Assembly: GCA_021812385.1 (NCBI GenBank)
Contig: JAKANO010000003.1
Location: 1 to 64,000, forward strand
Reading direction: 5' to 3'
Source of the DNA: Pseudomonadota bacterium
GTDB taxonomy: Bacteria; Pseudomonadota; Gammaproteobacteria; Burkholderiales; Thiobacteraceae
DNA length: 64,000 nucleotides
Positions 17,205 to 24,425 of this stretch are shown here, piece after piece. Positions within the stretch are counted from its first letter, which is position 1. Each line of letters opens with the position of its first letter. A model generated the notes under the pieces. The model was not told the origin of the DNA and made no database searches. It saw nothing but the letters and a program-made list of their open reading frames with translations. Both the position numbers and the translations under genes were made by a program.

Positions 17205-19208
17205 TTATTCATTACGAGAGGATGGTGCCGTTTCCGAGTCCATCTTTCGTTGCCACATATTTTGTAGCGCTTGTTCCAAGTCTAATGCAAATCGAGGAGC
17301 ATCGAAAATTGGGGAGGTCAGTACTTTCTGTCGCAATTCGGCACGTAATTGCGCTAATTTATTGATATCGCTAGCGTGAGCCAAGGCTCGAGCAACGTAG
17401 TCATTCTCGTCGTTGGCGATCCAATCAGCTAGGCCAGCAGAACTTAGCAGACTCACACCTTGGCGGGCGAGTAGGGAGTCCCCAGCCAATGTTAATGTAG
17501 GTACACCCATCCACAAGGCTTCACAAGTGGTAGTTCCGCCGGGATATGGAAAGGTGTCCAAAATGATATCCACCTCAGCATGTGCCGCTAAGTATTCATC
17601 TCTCGGTCTTAAACCCTCCAAAATAAGTCGTTCCGGGGTAATCCCAAATTGCGAAAAGCGTCTGAGAATATTTTCGCGTGAGCCGATTGCATTGCTGATT
17701 TGTTTGTTTTGCAGGCGCAATTTAGCTTGTGGCAAAGCCTGGAAAATGCGCGCCCATACGGATAAAACAGCATCAGTTATTTTTGTTAAATTTTGGAAAC
17801 AGCCAAAAGTGATATATCCGTTATTTATGGATGGTAAGGGTGCAGGCAGAAGTTTTTCTATTGGAGTTGGCGGGGTAAAGCACATTCGTGTGGCCGGCAG
17901 ATACCATACTTGTTCAGTAAAGTGCCGCCGCTGTGATTCTGGCACCGATGTCTGGTCGGCTAACAAGTAATCCATGCCCGGCACGCCGGTGCTTGCAAAA
18001 TATCCTAGCCAGCTTACTTGCACGGGCGCGGGTTTCCATGCAAACACTGGCAGACGGTTAAAGGTGGTATGTCCTGCCAGATCAATCAGGATGTGAATTC
18101 CATCGGCGTGGATTTTTCGGGCTGCAGCTTCGTCGCTGAGACCCATGATCGAGTTCCAAGCGGAAAAGTGCCGCTTGAGGCGGGCGGTCAGATCATCTTC
18201 TTGCGATGATGAGAAGTAAGCAACGAGTTCAATCCGCTTGGGGTTTAGATATTTGAGCGTGCTCTCTAGAAAAAATCCAACCGGATGATTGTTGAAATCC
18301 CCGGACACCAAGCCAATCCGCAGGGGACCGACGTTGATGTCAGTGGGATTAATAGACCATTGGGTAAATGGTTTGGCTTGTGCGGCCACTTTCGTGCCGT
18401 AACGTTGGGCGGCAGTCAGGTATTGCTCTGGCGAACATTGAGAATGTGAGGATCGGATGAAAAGTAGACAGCTTTCGGCCTCGATTGAATCAGAATTGAT
18501 TGCAAGTGCTTTTTCATAGGACGTGATTGCCTCGTTAACTTTACCTGCTTGCATCAATACATTGCCCATATTGGTGTGAACTTGTAGAAAATCAGGGTTC
18601 AGCAGCAGGGCCCTTTGATAACAGGTGATTGCTTGATTGAGCTGTTTTTCGTGGTAAAACAAATTACCTTGATCGCAATGAAATTCAGCGTGATTTGAAT
18701 TGAGTGCGAGCGCATTCTCAATAACGCGCTTGGCCATATCAATTTTTCCAAATTGAAAAAGTGCATGGCACAAGTCGCAGTAAACAATTTCAAAATTCGG
18801 TTTGAGGGATAGGGCTGCGTTGAAACTTTCTATGGCCTCATTTAGCTTGCCCTGTTGCTGAGCGATTGTCCCGATCAGATAATGAGCATCCTCCAATTTG
18901 GGGTTTAACAGAACCGCCTGTTTAAGTGCGCGTTCAGCCTCCGTATAGCGTTTTTGTTCCTTTAAGACAAAGCCTAGATTGAGGTAACCATCAGCAAAGC
19001 CGGGATCGATATCGATTGCTTGTTGGTAACAAGCGGCAGCCTCAGCCAACTTACCCTGGGCTAATAATTGATTGCCGCGAGTTCTGTAATTTTCGCTGCT
19101 ATTCTGCAAGCTGTCTTTAGGTGGTGAACTCAAATTCGTTTCAAGTGAAACGATTGCTTTTGGGGTTTCACCGTGAGGAGTAAAAATATTTTTAAGCCAA
19201 GTAAGCAT
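17205..19208 (-). CDS. SPINDLY-type O-GlcNAc transferase with N-terminal TPR (GT41)
   Basis: The 667-residue protein has TPR repeats from about residue 40 to 260 and a GT41 catalytic half from 300 to 650. Characteristic stretches are RIGLVSGDFNNHPVGFFLES, ILIDLAGHTTFNRLPVFAWK, PVQVSWLGYFASTGVPGMDY, YITFGCFQNLTKIT and DTFPYPGGTTTCEALWMG. These match bacterial homologues of eukaryotic OGT/SPINDLY, which transfer GlcNAc or another sugar from a UDP donor to Ser/Thr of proteins. No signal peptide is present, so it acts in the cytoplasm. It sits directly upstream of pilA in the same direction, so pilin or flagellin-like proteins are plausible targets; this is inference. Confidence 0.9.
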   Translation of the reverse strand: MLTWLKNIFTPHGETPKAIVSLETNLSSPPKDSLQNSSENYRTRGNQLLAQGKLAEAAACYQQAIDIDPGFADGYLNLGFVLKEQKRYTEAERALKQAVLLNPKLEDAHYLIGTIAQQQGKLNEAIESFNAALSLKPNFEIVYCDLCHALFQFGKIDMAKRVIENALALNSNHAEFHCDQGNLFYHEKQLNQAITCYQRALLLNPDFLQVHTNMGNVLMQAGKVNEAITSYEKALAINSDSIEAESCLLFIRSSHSQCSPEQYLTAAQRYGTKVAAQAKPFTQWSINPTDINVGPLRIGLVSGDFNNHPVGFFLESTLKYLNPKRIELVAYFSSSQEDDLTARLKRHFSAWNSIMGLSDEAAARKIHADGIHILIDLAGHTTFNRLPVFAWKPAPVQVSWLGYFASTGVPGMDYLLADQTSVPESQRRHFTEQVWYLPATRMCFTPPTPIEKLLPAPLPSINNGYITFGCFQNLTKITDAVLSVWARIFQALPQAKLRLQNKQISNAIGSRENILRRFSQFGITPERLILEGLRPRDEYLAAHAEVDIILDTFPYPGGTTTCEALWMGVPTLTLAGDSLLARQGVSLLSSAGLADWIANDENDYVARALAHASDINKLAQLRAELRQKVLTSPIFDAPRFALDLEQALQNMWQRKMDSETAPSSRNE

Positions 19209-19291
19209 TATGGAAGTGTAGATTCACTCATCGGGATTCGAAGGTTCGCGATTAACCGTGTTTGGAATATAGAAAGCGACATGTAGACCAT

Positions 19292-21571
19292 TTATGCCCG
19301 TCTGGAAATCGTTTTTTGTAATTCATTGGAAATCTTATTAAACACGCTGTCCCAGTCCCCCATCTTTGGCTGACGAAACAATTTTACGGAAGGATACCAA
19401 GGGGAATTACTACGTTCGAGCATCCAACGCCAATCCGGATTGAAGGGTAACAAAACCCATACAGGCTTACCCATTGCACCAGCCAGATGCGCGACAGAGG
19501 TGTCAACCGATATCACTAGATCCATGCAGGCGATTAATCCTGCTGTATCCATAAAATCTTTTAAATCTTCTCCAAAATGCGCAATATTATTGCCTGCGTT
19601 TAATACTCTCTGATCAATTGCGCGGACTTCTTTTTGTAAGCTAAAAAGGTGGGCTTGGTCAGGCATAAGTTTTAATAAATTGGCAAGCGAAATAGATCGG
19701 TTATGGTCATTTTTGTGGGTATCGCTGCCAGACCAAACTAAGCCAATTCGTGGGTGGGTTTTATGGCCTAGCCTACTTTGCCACTTTGATACATGACTGG
19801 AGTCAGCGCTAATGTACGCATTTTCTGTTGGGATATTAGTTATTCGAGTGGAGAATGCATAGGGCAAACTCATGAGTGGACAATGGTAGTCAAATGCGGG
19901 CAGCGGTTCACCTTCTGCCAGGACTTGATCCACCCCCTCAAGGGCAGTTAAAAGTGATTTAAGTGCTGCTGGAACTACCAGTAGAACTTTTGCACTCAGT
20001 GCTGCCACAAGTTTGGCGTATCGGCAAAATTGGAGTGTGTCGCCGAATCCTTGCTCGTGATGCAGCAATATGGTTTTGCCGAGCAAGGATTCTTTTCCAA
20101 GCCAGAGAGGAGGCGTGAAATCGAATCTGGCTACCTTCATGTGGGTACTTTTCCAGCGCCATTCATACTCGGCCCACCCACGCTCGAAATCCCCTAACAG
20201 TAATTGACATAAGCTCAAATTCAAATGCGCTTCGGCTAAATTTGGATTTAAAGAGATTGCCTCTTGGTAGGATTGGTTCGCTGCATCCCATTTGCCAAGC
20301 TCTATAAAAGCGGTTCCCAAATTGTAGTGGGCATTAGCGAAATCTGGCTTGAGTATAATCGCTTGCTGGTATTGTTCCACCGCGGCATCAAATTTTCCTT
20401 GGGCTATGTAGGCACTTCCCAGGTTGTAGCGCGTTTCCTCTAAACTAGGGTTGAGGGCAAGTGCTTGGCTATAACTTTCAACCGCCGCATCAAGTTTACC
20501 GAGTGCCTGAAGCGCGTTTGCAAAGTTACTATGTGCTTCTGCATTATGTGGATTGAGCGAGAGTGCCATCTGACAGCTTTTAACTGCCGCATCTAGGTCG
20601 CCTTGGATCTTGAGCGCAACCCCTAGGTTGCTGTGCGCCTCTGCATAACTTGGATTGATTGTGACTGCTTTTTGCAAGTGATTGATCGCATCATCAAGTT
20701 TATCTTGTGCTTGGAGTACGCTCGCCAGGTTGTTGTGTACGGTCGCCAAATTGGGATTCAGGGATAGCGCCGCAAGATAACTGGAAATAGCGACATCCAA
20801 CTTGCCTTGCTTGTGAAGTCCAAACCCTAAGTTGGCGTGCGCTTCAGCGTAATCTGGTTTGATGGATAGGGCGCCCTGAAAACTATGAATGGCAGCTTCC
20901 AGTTTCCCTTGTTGTTGGAGGATAAGCCCTAGATCGTTATATACCTCAGAAAAATCTGGTTTTAGCGCCAGAGTTTTTTGAAAATAATCTATGGCTTTGT
21001 CTGCAGCGCCTTCGTGGGCATACAGTTTCCCAAGGTTGTAAGGAAAGTCAATGGAATATGGAAATAGGGAAATCGCTTTTAACAGAGTTGTTTTGGCTTT
21101 ATCGATTTGGCTATTTTGTAAAAGGGCGCGACATAGCTCGCGGTAAGCTTGTTCGAAATCAGCTTTTAGTTTGATGGCCGTGTTGAAGTTGTTTATAGCT
21201 TCATCAACATCCCCAAGCTCAAGCGAGACCTCTCCCAAAAAATAATAGGCATCCTCCAAAGTGGAATTTAATAGAATAGCGCGTCTGAGGGCGTGACTTG
21301 CTTTCTCATATAGCTTCTGTTCCTTTAAAACAAAACCCAAGTTAAGGTGTGCATCTGCATAGTCAGGATAGACCTCGATTGCTTGTTGGTAACATTGCGC
21401 TGCATTTTCTAATTCCCCATTCGCCAAATACGCGTTCCCGCGTTTCTTAAAAGCGGCACTTTGGATTGATTTGTCTACTTGTTCCAGTTTTTCTTCTGCT
21501 GTCGTTAGAACAATAGGGGTGCTTTCCATTTTGTTGGAAGATGGGAAAATTACCTTAAACAAATTAAACAT
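19292..21571 (-). CDS. Large TPR protein with C-terminal GT9-like domain
   Basis: The 759-residue protein has about thirteen TPR units of 34 residues between residues 40 and 490, many nearly identical (AEAHSNLG, IHSFQGALSIKPDYAEAH). A C-terminal domain of about 250 residues follows. It contains WSGSDTHKNDHNRSISL, ISVDTSVAHLAGAMGKPVW and LLPFNPDWRW, the pattern of the GT9/heptosyltransferase-like domain commonly fused to TPRs. The TPR array likely binds a protein partner or acceptor. The gene follows the small unknown ORF and precedes the O-GlcNAc transferase, suggesting related functions. The catalytic activity is unproven. Confidence 0.84.
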   Translation of the reverse strand: MFNLFKVIFPSSNKMESTPIVLTTAEEKLEQVDKSIQSAAFKKRGNAYLANGELENAAQCYQQAIEVYPDYADAHLNLGFVLKEQKLYEKASHALRRAILLNSTLEDAYYFLGEVSLELGDVDEAINNFNTAIKLKADFEQAYRELCRALLQNSQIDKAKTTLLKAISLFPYSIDFPYNLGKLYAHEGAADKAIDYFQKTLALKPDFSEVYNDLGLILQQQGKLEAAIHSFQGALSIKPDYAEAHANLGFGLHKQGKLDVAISSYLAALSLNPNLATVHNNLASVLQAQDKLDDAINHLQKAVTINPSYAEAHSNLGVALKIQGDLDAAVKSCQMALSLNPHNAEAHSNFANALQALGKLDAAVESYSQALALNPSLEETRYNLGSAYIAQGKFDAAVEQYQQAIILKPDFANAHYNLGTAFIELGKWDAANQSYQEAISLNPNLAEAHLNLSLCQLLLGDFERGWAEYEWRWKSTHMKVARFDFTPPLWLGKESLLGKTILLHHEQGFGDTLQFCRYAKLVAALSAKVLLVVPAALKSLLTALEGVDQVLAEGEPLPAFDYHCPLMSLPYAFSTRITNIPTENAYISADSSHVSKWQSRLGHKTHPRIGLVWSGSDTHKNDHNRSISLANLLKLMPDQAHLFSLQKEVRAIDQRVLNAGNNIAHFGEDLKDFMDTAGLIACMDLVISVDTSVAHLAGAMGKPVWVLLPFNPDWRWMLERSNSPWYPSVKLFRQPKMGDWDSVFNKISNELQKTISRRA

Positions 21572-21597
21572 AACAGGGGAATCGTTGACAGCCTTTG

Positions 21598-21882
21598 TTA
21601 GAGGTCAATCATCAACTCCTTTGTCAATGCGTCGGCAAAATGGGAATCGTAACCCGCATCTTTTAACGTCCATTTGAAAGCATTTCCGAGTTGTGCCTTT
21701 CTGTAGACATTTAATTGATGATTAAGTTTAAAGCGAGCAACTTGTTGGAGCATTTTAGTGAGTGTTTCTTGCGCTTTAACAGGTTTATTGGGCGCATCAA
21801 GTGGGAGTCTTTCGATATAGAATTTTGCAAGGGATATGCCAAATTCTTTGGCTTCGCTTGCGTCGAACCAACTAAGTAGCAT
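21598..21882 (-). CDS. Small conserved-looking hypothetical protein
   Basis: The 94-residue protein is not recognised. It is helical and charged (SEAKEFGISLAKFYIERL; VARFKLNHQLNVYRKAQLG) with no signal peptide, membrane segment or cysteine. It lies 26 bases upstream of the TPR/GT9 gene in the same direction, so it is probably co-transcribed. Frame length, codon use like its neighbours and tight spacing support a real gene. Function unknown; a small partner of the TPR protein is one possibility. Confidence 0.6.
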   Translation of the reverse strand: MLLSWFDASEAKEFGISLAKFYIERLPLDAPNKPVKAQETLTKMLQQVARFKLNHQLNVYRKAQLGNAFKWTLKDAGYDSHFADALTKELMIDL

Positions 21883-21939
21883 CGTATTTTTCCTAATTGA
21901 CCAATTTAGATATTCCAGTAGATATAGTGTATTTAATAT

Positions 21940-22674
21940 TCACCCAACCACAAACCGCATCTTCACCCCGCTAAACTCAAGTACATCCTGCGCGCTGAGC
22001 GGGCAGGGCTTGTCATTGATGGTGGCGCCGTTGACGATGGGAAACCGGCCTTGCACATGATTGAGGAAATAGCCGCTGCGGTGGCGGGTGACGAGCGCAA
22101 CTTGCACGCCTTTTTTGCCGATGGTGGTGATGGGTTTGTTGAGGGGGACTTCTGCCCCGGCTTGTTTGCCGTTTAATACTTTGAGTACGGCGTGCTGGAT
22201 CGGCCCAATGATCGCGGGTGCTTCGGCAGCTTGGCGCGCCTTCACCTCCGGCGATAGCGTGGTGGGGAATGGCTCGACGGCCGTCGGCGCATCGAGCGCG
22301 GGCGGTGCTTCCGGGTCGAGTTGCTTGCCGGCGAAGGGGCTGCGGATCAGCATGGTTTTTTCCAGCACGGAATCAACGTGCGCCGTCTTGCCTTCGAAAA
22401 ATTTCAGGTGGAATTTTCCGATTTCGATCACGTCGCCGTTTTTGAGCAGATGTTTCTCCACGGCTTGGCCGTTGACTACAGTGCCGTTGGTGCTGCCGCC
22501 ATCTTCTAGAATCAGTTGATTGCCTTGGCGCAGGATTACAGCGTGGTCGCCGGATACCGCCAGGTTGTCGATGGCGATGTCGTGATGCGGGCGGCGGCCG
22601 ATGGTGATGCGCGGTTTGGTGATTTCGTATTCCTTCACCATTTCGCCATTGAAGCTTAAAACGAGAGAGGTCAT
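21940..22674 (-). CDS. Protein with two FHA domains
   Basis: The 244-residue protein has a clear N-terminal FHA domain (ITIGRRPHHDIAIDN, VSGDHAVI, DGGSTNGTVVNG) that binds phosphothreonine peptides. A second, more divergent FHA-like domain lies at about 160-244 (ITTIGKKGVQVALVTRHRSG, GATINDKPCPL). A proline/alanine-rich linker joins them. There is no signal peptide. It lies 21 bases after the PP2C phosphatase gene and is almost surely in one operon with it. FHA and PP2C proteins normally work with a Ser/Thr kinase, and none is in the window. Confidence 0.9.
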   Translation of the reverse strand: MTSLVLSFNGEMVKEYEITKPRITIGRRPHHDIAIDNLAVSGDHAVILRQGNQLILEDGGSTNGTVVNGQAVEKHLLKNGDVIEIGKFHLKFFEGKTAHVDSVLEKTMLIRSPFAGKQLDPEAPPALDAPTAVEPFPTTLSPEVKARQAAEAPAIIGPIQHAVLKVLNGKQAGAEVPLNKPITTIGKKGVQVALVTRHRSGYFLNHVQGRFPIVNGATINDKPCPLSAQDVLEFSGVKMRFVVG

Positions 22675-22695
22675 GGGGTGACTCCTAAATCCTAA

Positions 22696-23502
22696 TCAAG
22701 AAAATAAGCGTTTACCAATGGATTGAAAAAATCCGCCGTGTGCGGGAAATGGTTTGCATACTTTCACTAACGCCACAGCAATATTGTCGCGCCCGCCGTA
22801 GTCTTTGGCTAGCTTAACCAAGGCTAGTGCGGCTTGTTTCAGGTTCGTGCGTTTTAAATAGATGGTGTCGCGGATGTCGTCCACGCTCGCCATATCCGTC
22901 AGCCCATCTGAGCATAGCAAATAGATGTCGCCTACTTGCGTGGGGTAGGCGCTCACATCGACCTCCACTTCCGGGTCCACGCCTAAGGCGCGCGTCACCA
23001 AATTTTTATGCTGGTAGTGTGCCAGTTCATCTTCCGAGAGTACTCCTTGCTCGATTTCTTCCTGAAGCAGCGAGTGGTCGCGCGTTAATTGCTCGAACTG
23101 CTCGCCGCGCAGCCGATACAAGCGCGAGTCGCCGATATGCGCGCTCATGATTAGGTTGTCGCGAAAAACGGCCAGCACCAAGGTCGTGCCCATGCCCGCG
23201 TATTGGGTGTGCGCCAGCGCGGCGTGATACACCGCGGCATTGGATTTTGCGACTTCCTCGCGCACGATGCTTTCCAAATCCTGTTCGGGCAACGAGGCGC
23301 CATCGAGCCGGATTTTTAAACCCTGCATCAATTGCGCAACAGCCATGCCGCTGGCGACTTCGCCGGCGTTGTAGCCGCCCATGCCGTCTGCCAACAGCGC
23401 AACGCCATGCGCGGCATCAATGGCCACGCTATCTTCGTTGTGTTCGCGCACGAGACCGGTATCGGTGGCTGAGGCCATGGCTAAGGCTGAGCGCAAATGC
23501 AA
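22696..23502 (-). CDS. PP2C-family Ser/Thr protein phosphatase
   Basis: The 268-residue protein contains the PP2C metal-binding motifs in order: REHNEDSV near residue 19, LLADGMGGYNAGEVASG, AHIGDSRLYRL, LLCSDGLTDMA and YGGRDNIAVALV. The Asp residues that hold the two Mn/Mg ions are all present, so it should be active. Its length matches the PrpC/Stp1 group. The downstream FHA gene suggests reversal of a threonine-phosphorylation signal. The gene opens a leftward operon next to the 485-bp gene-free gap. Confidence 0.92.
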   Translation of the reverse strand: MHLRSALAMASATDTGLVREHNEDSVAIDAAHGVALLADGMGGYNAGEVASGMAVAQLMQGLKIRLDGASLPEQDLESIVREEVAKSNAAVYHAALAHTQYAGMGTTLVLAVFRDNLIMSAHIGDSRLYRLRGEQFEQLTRDHSLLQEEIEQGVLSEDELAHYQHKNLVTRALGVDPEVEVDVSAYPTQVGDIYLLCSDGLTDMASVDDIRDTIYLKRTNLKQAALALVKLAKDYGGRDNIAVALVKVCKPFPAHGGFFQSIGKRLFS

Positions 23503-23987
23503 TCTCCAAAATGGTAGAAAATTCTTTGCAAGTAGACACCCGCGAATGTTTGTTAAAGTATTTATACCAGTGTAATAGGTAAGCGTGGGTTAAATAAGGG
23601 TTTCTTCCGACGAGCGGCGGCCCAAAAAAGCTATCCACAAAAGCTGTGGATAAAGATGTGGAGAACATGTTCGGATACGAGTTAACTGCCAGCGTACACA
23701 AGGATTTTTTTTCTGAGAGCAATATTTGTACAGAAAATAATTTATTTTTATTCAGGTACTTAACGATTTTTAAGGGTAATTTCCCATTCAATAATTTTAT
23801 TGCTTTGTAAAACCCGCGTCCTGTGGGTTATTTCGGGCCATCGGCTTGTAATTTTACTGTAAAAATAGGCATTCCCTGGGGTTTAGGTCAGAAAAGCCGC
23901 GCCAATAAAGGGTTTGCAGCGCTACGCCTGACTAGCAAAGTTAAATTTGAATGGCTGCTTGGGTAAATTTGTTAACATCAATTACGT
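23503..23987. other. 485-bp gene-free divergent intergenic region
   Basis: This gap separates leftward genes (PP2C and beyond) from rightward hslR. It holds DnaA-box-like sites at 23631-23665, an AT-rich stretch at about 23700-23810, and a short hairpin near 23813-23831 (AACCC...GGGTT arms). A weak -35/-10-like pair (TTGAAT/TGTTAA) lies just before hslR. Open frames here (for example 23429-23791 on the minus strand) have no protein-like character. I see no further gene. Confidence 0.6.
23631..23665. promoter_or_regulatory. Cluster of DnaA-box-like sites with an inverted pair
   Basis: CTATCCACA (23631-23639) and TGTGGATAA (23645-23653) form an inverted pair separated by five bases. The second is an exact reverse DnaA box (TTATCCACA); the first has one mismatch. 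A third variant TGTGGAGAA (23657-23665) follows. The AT-rich stretch beyond 23700 resembles an unwinding region. Neither dnaA nor dnaN is near, so this may be a regulatory or titration site rather than an origin. Confidence 0.5.
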
Positions 23988-24377
23988 ATGAATTCTGAAT
24001 CAGCAAAACTGCGAATGGATAAATGGCTATGGGCCGCGCGTTTTTTTAAGACGCGTAGCTTGGCGGCGCAGGCAGTGGAGGGCGGCAAAGCCAAATTGAA
24101 TCAGCAGCGAGTAAAGCCAGCAAAAGAGGTTCACGTTGGCGATGTTGTTGAGATTCAAATTGGCAACTACACCTGGGAAATTACGGTGCTTGGCTTAAGC
24201 GCACGGCGCGGCCCGGCAGAAGCAGCGCGAATGTTGTACACCGAGTCGGCAGAGAGTCAGGAGCGGCGTCAAGCGCAAATCGCAGTGCGCAGCATCCAGG
24301 TAGAGCCCGCGGCGCAAATTCACGGCCGACCCACCAAACGCGATCGGCGCCGGCTCGGGCGATTTACAGGGGGCTGA
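23988..24377 (+). CDS. hslR: Heat-shock protein 15 homologue, S4-domain RNA-binding protein
   Basis: The 129-residue protein begins with the S4 RNA-binding fold: MRMDKWLWAARFFKTRSLA within the first 25 residues, then VEGGKAKLNQQRVKPAKEV. The C-terminus is basic (RPTKRDRRRLGRF). This matches HslR/Hsp15, which binds stalled 50S subunits carrying nascent peptidyl-tRNA and helps recycle them. Length agrees with the E. coli protein (133 residues). The gene is alone, divergent from the PP2C operon and convergent with the dynamin gene. Confidence 0.88.
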   Translation: MNSESAKLRMDKWLWAARFFKTRSLAAQAVEGGKAKLNQQRVKPAKEVHVGDVVEIQIGNYTWEITVLGLSARRGPAEAARMLYTESAESQERRQAQIAVRSIQVEPAAQIHGRPTKRDRRRLGRFTGG

Positions 24378-24390
24378 GAGGGGTAAAGAA

Positions 24391-24414
24391 CAAGCCATGC
24401 ACCAGCATGGCTTG
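24391..24414. terminator. Hairpin between convergent hslR and dynamin genes
   Basis: CAAGCCATGC-ACCA-GCATGGCTTG is a perfect 10-base stem with a 4-base loop, 14 bases after hslR and 11 bases after the dynamin-gene stop. On the minus strand it is followed by TTCTTT; on the plus strand the U-tract is poor. It probably serves as a bidirectional terminator. Confidence 0.65.
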
Positions 24415-24425
24415 GGTGTCTAGTC

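Noticed and set aside
23429-23791. 120-codon minus-strand frame in the gene-free gap
   Set aside because: Partly overlaps the PP2C start region, has no ribosome site and covers the DnaA-box cluster.
23503-23987. Chromosomal origin oriC
   Set aside because: Only three DnaA-like boxes and no dnaA, dnaN, gidA or parAB neighbours; kept as a lower-confidence DnaA-site cluster instead.
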